Part shown: positions 59,257 through 64,000 of the stretch, one piece after another | Numbering within the stretch: the stretch's first letter is position 1 | How the letters are laid out: each line of letters starts with the position of its first letter | Source of the DNA: Streptomyces sp. SAI-127 | GTDB lineage: Bacteria > Actinomycetota > Actinomycetes > Streptomycetales > Streptomycetaceae | Assembly: GCF_029894425.1 (NCBI RefSeq) | Contig: NZ_JARXYJ010000001.1 | Span: 8,700,501-8,764,500, forward strand | Direction of reading: 5' to 3' | DNA length: 64,000 nt | Translations under genes and position numbers: made by a program | Notes under the pieces: generated by a model | Databases searched by the model: none | Told to the model about the DNA's origin: nothing | What the model saw: only the letters and a program-made list of their open reading frames with translations

Positions 59257-60030
59257 CTACGGCTCGTAGGGCCCGAGGTCGGGCCGCTTGGGCGGCAGGC
59301 CGTCGCCGGAGGACCGCCCCGTCAGCCGCCGGCCGATCCACGGCAGCAGGTGCTGCCTGGCGAAGCGGGCGTCCGCGACGCGACGCGCGACCCACTTGGG
59401 TGGGACCGTCGCCGGGATCGGCGTACGCCACTCCGTGTCCTCGGGGTCGTAGCCGAGGGTCTGCCACACGGCCTCCGCGACGCGGCGGTGGCCCTCGGCC
59501 GTCAGATGGAGCCGGTCCACGTCCCACAGGCGCGGGTCGGAGAGCGAGGGGGCGCCGTACAGGTCCACGACCACCGCGTCGTGGCGCGCGGCGAGCTCGT
59601 CGACGACCGTGAACAGTTCCTCCATGCGCGGCCGGAATCGCTGAAGGACCGGGCCCTGGCGGCCGGGGCTGCGCATCAGCACCAGTTGCTTGCAGGACGG
59701 CGCCAGCCGCTCCACGGCCTCCGTCAGCAGGTCGCGGACCCGGACCATGTCGCACTTGGGCCGCAGGGTGTCGTTGAGCCCGCCGACCAGCGTGATCACG
59801 TCCGCCTGCATCGCCGCCGCCACGTCGACCTGCTCGTCGACGATCTGCTGGATCAGCTTGCCGCGCACCGCGAGGTTGGCGTACCGGAAGCCGGGTGTCA
59901 CCGCGGCCATCCGGCCGGCGAGGAGGTCGGCCCAGCCCCGGTAGGAGCCGTCCGGCAGCAGGTCCGACATGCCTTCGGTGAAGGAGTCGCCGACCGCGAC
60001 CAGGCTGGAGTAAGTGGGATTAGTCTGCAT
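59257..60030 (-). CDS. SGNH/GDSL hydrolase
   Basis: A 257-residue lipase/esterase-like enzyme of the SGNH fold. Block I is LVAVGDSFTEGMSD (GDS serine), block II has ANLAVRGKLIQ, block III VGGLNDTLRP (GxND) and block V DVDRLHLTAEGHR with the catalytic D and H. No signal peptide is evident, so it is probably intracellular. The C-terminus is basic and extended. ATG at 60030 is chosen; upstream in-frame ATG at 60075 adds non-conserved residues. Confidence 0.88.
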   Translation of the reverse strand: MQTNPTYSSLVAVGDSFTEGMSDLLPDGSYRGWADLLAGRMAAVTPGFRYANLAVRGKLIQQIVDEQVDVAAAMQADVITLVGGLNDTLRPKCDMVRVRDLLTEAVERLAPSCKQLVLMRSPGRQGPVLQRFRPRMEELFTVVDELAARHDAVVVDLYGAPSLSDPRLWDVDRLHLTAEGHRRVAEAVWQTLGYDPEDTEWRTPIPATVPPKWVARRVADARFARQHLLPWIGRRLTGRSSGDGLPPKRPDLGPYEP

Positions 60031-60124
60031 GGCGGAAGAAATGGTAACCGGTGCACATACCCGGCGGTCGGTCACCCTGGGCCCTGAAAGGCCAGTCAGG
60101 CCCGCCGCCCGCCCGAACCGCCCC

Positions 60125-61138
60125 TCACACCTGCCGTCCGAACAACTCCCGCAGCACGTCCTCCATCGTCACCAGCCCCGCCAGCCGCCCGTCCTCGCCG
60201 AGCACCGCAGCCAGATGGGTACGGCTGCGCCGCATCGCCGTCAGTACGTCGTCCAGCGGTGTGCTCTCCCGGATCCGCGCGATCGGCCGCATGTCCCGCA
60301 CCGGGAACGGCAGGTCCCGCGGTGAGGCGTCCAGCGCGTCCTTGACATGGAGGTAGCCGACGATCCGCCGCCCGTCGTCCACCACCGGGAACCGTGAGAA
60401 CCCGGACTCGTTCGACAGCGCCTCCAGCTGCTCCGGCGTGACGCCCACGCGCGCGTAGACGACCCCTTCCAGGGGCAGCACTACGTCCCGCACGGGCCGT
60501 CGCCCCAGTTCCAGCGCGTCGTGCAGCCGCTCCCGCGCCCGCTCGTCGATCAGGCCCGCCTCGCCGGAGTCCCGCACGATCCGGGCCAGCTCGGCGTCCG
60601 AGAAGGTCGCCGTGACCTCGTCCTTGGTCTCCACGCGCAGCAGCTTCAGCAGGGCGTTCGCGAAGGCGTTGATCGCGAAGATCACCGGACGCAGCCCGCG
60701 CGCCAGCGTGACCAGCGGCGGCCCGAGCAGCAGCGCGCTGCGCACCGGCTCCGCGAGGGCGATGTTCTTCGGGACCATTTCGCCGAGCAGCATGTGCAGA
60801 TAGGTCGCCACGGTCAGCGCGATCACGAAGGACACCGCGTGCCCCGCGCCCTTCGGCACCCCCACCGCGTGGAACACCGGCTCCAGCAGATGCGCGATCG
60901 CCGGCTCCGCGACCACACCCAGGACCAGCGTGCACAACGTGATCCCGAGCTGTGCGGCCGCCATCAGCGCGGAGACGTGCTCCAGCCCCCACAGCACGCT
61001 CTTCGCCCGCCGGTCGCCCTGATCGGCGTAGGGCTCGATCTGGCTGCGCCGCACCGAGATCAGCGCGAACTCGGCCCCCACGAAGAAGGCGTTGACGACG
61101 AGAGTCGCCAGCCCGATCAGCAACTGGACGACGGTCAT
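60125..61138 (-). CDS. CNNM/CorC-type hemolysin-family membrane protein with CBS pair (shorter paralogue)
   Basis: A 337-residue protein: DUF21 (CNNM) transmembrane domain at about 1-195 with NAFFVGAEFALISVRRSQIE, LGITLCTLVLGVVAEPAIA and GEMVPKNIAL, then two CBS domains (VVLPLEGVVYARVG, GFSRFPVVDDGRRIVGYLHV, HLAAVLGEDGRLAGLVTMED) ending shortly after LFGRQV. Unlike its neighbour it lacks the C-terminal CorC_HlyC domain. CNNM proteins are implicated in Mg2+ extrusion. ATG at 61138 overlaps the preceding repeat ORF as ATGA. Confidence 0.9.
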   Translation of the reverse strand: MTVVQLLIGLATLVVNAFFVGAEFALISVRRSQIEPYADQGDRRAKSVLWGLEHVSALMAAAQLGITLCTLVLGVVAEPAIAHLLEPVFHAVGVPKGAGHAVSFVIALTVATYLHMLLGEMVPKNIALAEPVRSALLLGPPLVTLARGLRPVIFAINAFANALLKLLRVETKDEVTATFSDAELARIVRDSGEAGLIDERARERLHDALELGRRPVRDVVLPLEGVVYARVGVTPEQLEALSNESGFSRFPVVDDGRRIVGYLHVKDALDASPRDLPFPVRDMRPIARIRESTPLDDVLTAMRRSRTHLAAVLGEDGRLAGLVTMEDVLRELFGRQV

Positions 61139-61626
61139 CCCTCGGCCCTCCGCTCGGACGGCCGGGGAGCGGGCGTGTCACGGGTTGCCTCGGGCGGTGG
61201 CTGGGCGGTGGTCGTGGCGCGGGTTCCCTCCGGGAGCGGAGCGGCGGTCATCGCGCGGGTTGCCTCCGGCGGTGGCTGGGCGGGGTTCGTGGTGCGGGTT
61301 CCCTCCGGCGGTGACTGGACGGCGGTCGTGGTGCGCGGCCCCTGCTCGGCCGGCTGGACGGCGGTCATGGCTCGGGCCCCCTCCGGCGGCCGGGCGGCGG
61401 TCATCGCTCGGCCCCCCTCCTCCGCTGACTGGACGGCTGTCATGATCCGGTTGCCTTCCCTGCCGAGGGGCGCGTGCAGCAGCACCCGCGCCTCGGGTGG
61501 TCGGGGGATGGTCGTGGCGCGGGTCCCCTCGGGCGACTGGGCGGCGGTCATCGCTCGGACTCCCTCCGGCGGCCTGGCGGCGGCCACCGCGCGGGCCCCC
61601 TCCCCCTGCGGCTGGACGACGGTCAT
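61135..61626 (-). CDS. Repeat ORF between two CNNM genes, built of 12-14 residue units
   Basis: A 163-codon frame with ATGA overlaps on both sides. It consists of about twelve units of the form MTAVQPPPEGTRA, several of which begin with ATGACCGCCGTCCAG, the same bases that start the next CNNM gene (MTVVQ). One unit carries an insert, EARVLLHAPLGREGNRI, almost identical to the end of the upstream CNNM protein (RAARVLLHAPLTGEATES). The product is disordered, rich in Pro, Ala, Thr and Glu. It looks like expansion of the operon junction by slippage; it may be translated but probably mainly couples the flanking genes. Confidence 0.6.
   Translation of the reverse strand: MTVVQPQGEGARAVAAARPPEGVRAMTAAQSPEGTRATTIPRPPEARVLLHAPLGREGNRIMTAVQSAEEGGRAMTAARPPEGARAMTAVQPAEQGPRTTTAVQSPPEGTRTTNPAQPPPEATRAMTAAPLPEGTRATTTAQPPPEATRDTPAPRPSERRAEG
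61145..61620. repeat. Tandem 36-42 bp repeats derived from the CNNM operon junction
   Basis: On the minus strand units centre on CGCGCCATGACCGCCGTCCA and CCGCCGGAGGGAACC. Roughly twelve units fill the frame between the two CNNM genes. Units near the ends are most diverged; internal ones such as those near 61365-61420 are most alike. Confidence 0.75.
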
Positions 61627-62948
61627 GACTCGGTCGCCTCCCCGGTCAGGGGTGCGTGCAGCAGTACCCGTGCCGCCCGGCGGCCCTGCGCGTCCAGCAC
61701 GTCGAGCTGCCAGCCGGCGACCCGCACCGAGTCGCCGACGGCCGGAATGCGGCCGAGCTCCGTCGCCAGTAGTCCGGCCAGCGTCTCGTACGGGCCCTCG
61801 GGCGCCCGCAGCCCCACGCGCGCGAGCTGGTCCGTGCGCGCCGAACCGTCCGCCTGGAAGAGCTCCCGGCCCTCCTCGTCGGTGCCCGCGGCGGCCAGGT
61901 CGGACGTCTCGTGGGGATCGTGCTCGTCCCGTACCTCGCCGACGACCTCCTCGACGATGTCCTCCAGCGTGGCCACGCCCGCCGTGCCGCCGTACTCGTC
62001 GATGACGACCGCCATCGTCCGCTTGCCGGACAGCCGGTCCAGGAGCCGGTCCACGGTGAGCGACTCGGGCACCAGCAGCGGCTCGCGCAGCAGCTCGGCG
62101 ACCGAGGCGCGGGGCCGGCGCTCGGCCGGTACCGCCAGGACGTCCTTGATGTGCGCGATCCCGACCACCGAGTCGAGACCGCCGCGGTAGACGGGGAACC
62201 GGGACAGCCCGGTCGCGCGCGTCGCGTTCGCCACGTCCTCGCAGGTCGCCTGGACGTCCAGGGCGATCACCTGCACCCTCGGGGTCATCACGTTCTCCGC
62301 GGTCAGGTCGGCGAGATTGAGCGTCCGCACGAACAGCTCGGCGGTGTCCGCCTCCAGCGCGCCCGCCCGGGCGGAGTGCCGTGCCAGCGCGGCCAGCTCC
62401 TGCGGCCCGCGCGCCGAGGCCAGCTCCTCGGCGGGCTCCAGACCGAAGCGGCGCACCACCCGGTTGGCCGTGTTGTTGAGGTGCGTGATGAAGGGGCGGA
62501 ACGCCGCGCTGAACCAGCTCTGCGCGGTGCCCACCCGCTTGGCCATGGCCAACGGCGAGGAGATCGCCCAGTTCTTGGGCACGAGTTCGCCGACCACCAT
62601 CAGGAACACCGTCGACAGCGCGGTGCCCAGCACCAGCGCCAGCGACCGGGAGGTGGATGGCGAGATCCCGAGCGCCTCCAGGGGCTCGGCGATCAGCGCC
62701 GCGATCGACGGTTCGGCGAGCATGCCGACGACCAGGTTGGTGACGGTGATCCCGAGCTGCGCCCCGGACAGCTGGAACGTCAGATGTCGTACGGCCTTGA
62801 GGGCGCCGGACGCGCCCCGTTCGCCGCGCTCCGCCGCCCGCTCCAGCTGCCCGCGCTCCACCGTGGTCAGCGAGAACTCCGCCGCCACGAAGGCACCGCA
62901 GGCCAGCGAGAGCAGGATCGCCACCAGCAGGAGGAGCACTTCGGTCAT
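61623..62948 (-). CDS. CNNM/CorC-type hemolysin-family membrane protein with CBS pair and CorC_HlyC domain
   Basis: A 441-residue protein with DUF21 domain at about 1-195 (GAFVAAEFSLTTVERGQLER, QLGITVTNLVVGMLAEPSIA, VVGELVPKNWAI), two CBS domains (VMTPRVQVIALDV, GLSRFPVYRGGLDSVVGIAH, MAVVIDEYGGTAGVATLEDI) and the C-terminal CorC_HlyC transporter-associated domain (YETLAGLLATELGRIPAVGD). Role is probably Mg2+/divalent cation homeostasis, with the CBS pair sensing nucleotides. ATG at 62948. The repeat ORF and second CNNM gene follow with overlapping stops and starts; a heteromeric complex of the two is plausible. Confidence 0.92.
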   Translation of the reverse strand: MTEVLLLLVAILLSLACGAFVAAEFSLTTVERGQLERAAERGERGASGALKAVRHLTFQLSGAQLGITVTNLVVGMLAEPSIAALIAEPLEALGISPSTSRSLALVLGTALSTVFLMVVGELVPKNWAISSPLAMAKRVGTAQSWFSAAFRPFITHLNNTANRVVRRFGLEPAEELASARGPQELAALARHSARAGALEADTAELFVRTLNLADLTAENVMTPRVQVIALDVQATCEDVANATRATGLSRFPVYRGGLDSVVGIAHIKDVLAVPAERRPRASVAELLREPLLVPESLTVDRLLDRLSGKRTMAVVIDEYGGTAGVATLEDIVEEVVGEVRDEHDPHETSDLAAAGTDEEGRELFQADGSARTDQLARVGLRAPEGPYETLAGLLATELGRIPAVGDSVRVAGWQLDVLDAQGRRAARVLLHAPLTGEATES

Positions 62949-62997
62949 CGGGTCACCTCCGTCCCATGATCGGACAGGGTCCCCAGGATCGCCCGTC

Positions 62998-63423
62998 CTA
63001 CCCGGCGAAGGGTTTCACCCAGCGCCGCCACTTTTCCTCGGGCGCATACCCCGCCGCGCGCCACGCGTGCTGCGCGGTTTCGTTGCGCACCAGCACCATC
63101 GCGTCCCCGCGCCGCCCGCCGAGCCGTACGAACCGCTCCTCCGCGGCCTTGAGCAGCGCCGCCCCGATGCCCCGACGCCGGCGCTCCGGGTGCACCGCGA
63201 GACGGTACAGATGACACCGCCAGCCGTCGAAGCCCGCGATCACCGTGCCGACCAGTTCGCCGTCGAGCTCGGCGAGGATCAGCGCCTCGGGGTCCCGGGT
63301 GACCAGCCGCTCCACGCCGTCCCGGTCGTCGCTGATGCTCGTCCCCTCGGCGGCCTGCTTCCAGAAGGCCAGCACGGTGTCGAGGTCGTCGGGCGTCGTG
63401 GCCCGTATCCGCAGGTCGGTCAT
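62998..63423 (-). CDS. GNAT acetyltransferase
   Basis: A 141-residue GNAT enzyme. Acetyl-CoA motif A is LAVHPERRRRGIGAALLKAA, motif B VRNETAQHAWRAAGYAPEEK, and the substrate-side strands AELDGELVGTVIAGFDGWRC. Acceptor unknown. ATG at 63423. Forty-nine bases separate it from the CNNM gene, so it may be the first gene of that operon. Confidence 0.9.
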   Translation of the reverse strand: MTDLRIRATTPDDLDTVLAFWKQAAEGTSISDDRDGVERLVTRDPEALILAELDGELVGTVIAGFDGWRCHLYRLAVHPERRRRGIGAALLKAAEERFVRLGGRRGDAMVLVRNETAQHAWRAAGYAPEEKWRRWVKPFAG

Positions 63424-63480
63424 GCGGTGATCCCACCACGCCGGCCTCGCCCGGGACGGGAAATTCCAGGATCCGGACGG

Positions 63481-64000
63481 TTACCGGCCGCGCAGCCGCG
63501 CCATCACCGGTGCGAACGCCTCCATGGAGGCCTCCAGCACCGTCAGATAGGTGAAACCGTACCGCTCGCGCTGCGCCAGCACCTGAGCGACGATCTCCTC
63601 GACCGTGCCGATCAGCATGATGGGCAGATCCAGCGCCTGCTGCAGGGTCAGGTCCGGGACGCGGTGCAGGAACGGCGTGGCCGCCGCCTCGCGGTCGCCG
63701 GTGACCACCACCATCTGGATGAGCAGGTTCAGTTCGGCCGGCTCCTTGCGTCCCTCGGCCAGTTGCAGATAGCGCCCGACGCGCTCGTCGAGCTGCTCGG
63801 CGGTGGTCGGGGTCAGCTTGCCGGTCGTGTTCCCCGGCACCAGGGTCGCCCCGGTGAAGGCCGCGATGTCGGCGTGCTCGGCGGACAGTTGCAGCATCCG
63901 GTTGCCTATGCCGCCGATCAGCAGGGGCACCCGGGGCCGCTGCACCGGCTGCGGCACATGGTCCTCCGAGGACAGCAGCCGCTCCAACTCCTCCACCGTG
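63481..64000 (-). CDS. Luciferase-like monooxygenase (LLM class), C-terminal part; cut by the window edge
   Basis: The minus-strand frame is open to the window end and encodes the last 172 or so residues of a TIM-barrel flavin/F420-dependent oxidoreductase. Typical are VPLLIGGIGNRMLQLSAEHA followed by DIAAFTG, and the late segment IGTVEEIVAQVLAQRERYGF leading to YLTVLEASMEAFAPVMARLR. The LLM class F420-dependent enzymes of actinobacteria show this ending. N-terminal cofactor-binding residues are outside the window, so cofactor and substrate remain open. Confidence 0.8.
   Translation of the reverse strand, partial: TVEELERLLSSEDHVPQPVQRPRVPLLIGGIGNRMLQLSAEHADIAAFTGATLVPGNTTGKLTPTTAEQLDERVGRYLQLAEGRKEPAELNLLIQMVVVTGDREAAATPFLHRVPDLTLQQALDLPIMLIGTVEEIVAQVLAQRERYGFTYLTVLEASMEAFAPVMARLRGR

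Noticed and set aside
57407..59755. A 782-codon frame containing purB
   Set aside because: Sequence upstream of the GTG at 58849 is antisense or out of frame to DUF4326 and SGNH genes.
1..64000. Insertion sequence, prophage or integrative element
   Set aside because: No transposase, integrase, terminal repeats or tRNA attachment site was found; composition is uniform.

Overview
The window is chromosomal DNA of a Streptomyces or very close relative. GC content is very high, third positions are almost always G or C, GTG and TTG starts are common, and many starts lack a Shine-Dalgarno sequence but have a TANNNT hexamer 6-8 bases upstream. The gene set fits: a divergent third EF-Tu, DUF885, RICIN-type membrane proteins, a GntR/ROK pair, and a purB-to-tuf3 interval that I recall also occurring on the S. 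coelicolor chromosome (from memory, not checked). No transposase, integrase, tRNA, rRNA or CRISPR array is visible.

Layout. 1-9.1 kb: DUF1877 fragment, uppP, HxlR regulator divergent from a thiolase with three operator-like repeats between them, TVP38-type membrane protein, tuf3, methyltransferase-like protein, MFS exporter, hot-dog thioesterase, galU. 9.5-16.4 kb: a sigma-like/anti-sigma-like/transmembrane/RICIN fusion, DedA protein, two hexapeptide-repeat proteins, a DMT transporter with its XRE-cupin regulator, a YbaK deacylase. Two convergent intergenic regions here (13.6-14.3 and 16.4-16.9 kb) are filled with decayed repeats. 16.9-23.8 kb: CDF metal exporter, PobA-like hydroxylase, APC permease with a hairpin over its ribosome binding site, CoA-binding protein, a CysRS-like protein without catalytic motifs, SixA-like phosphatase, YigZ.

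23.8-33.4 kb: the most unusual locus, an eight-gene minus-strand cluster. In transcription order it encodes a small protein, a P-loop NTPase with helical repeats, an SPFH-like protein with a repetitive tail, a PP2C-type phosphatase, a Ser/Thr kinase, a VWA protein, an unknown protein and a membrane protein with two RanBP2-type zinc fingers. SPFH-like/PP2C, PP2C/kinase and VWA/unknown are joined by 4-base stop/start overlaps. It looks like a phospho-switch signalling or conflict system related in logic to TerY-P triads.

33.6-49.5 kb: sbcDC, two Lrp regulators, rhodanese, Imm21-like protein, DUF885 protein, a PLP sulfur-amino-acid lyase, an ACT-GNAT membrane protein, Tat-exported PhoD, a MocR regulator divergent from an EamA transporter whose reading frame runs antisense into a hydrolase. 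49.6-56.3 kb: ECF41 sigma factor, GntR regulator behind a promoter overlapped by a DasR-type site, ROK repressor, a two-component system divergent from an ABC exporter. 56.4-64 kb: mug, purB, DUF4326, SGNH hydrolase, two CNNM/CBS membrane proteins separated by a 163-residue repeat ORF that seems to have grown from copies of the operon junction, a GNAT enzyme, and the C-terminal part of a luciferase-like monooxygenase.
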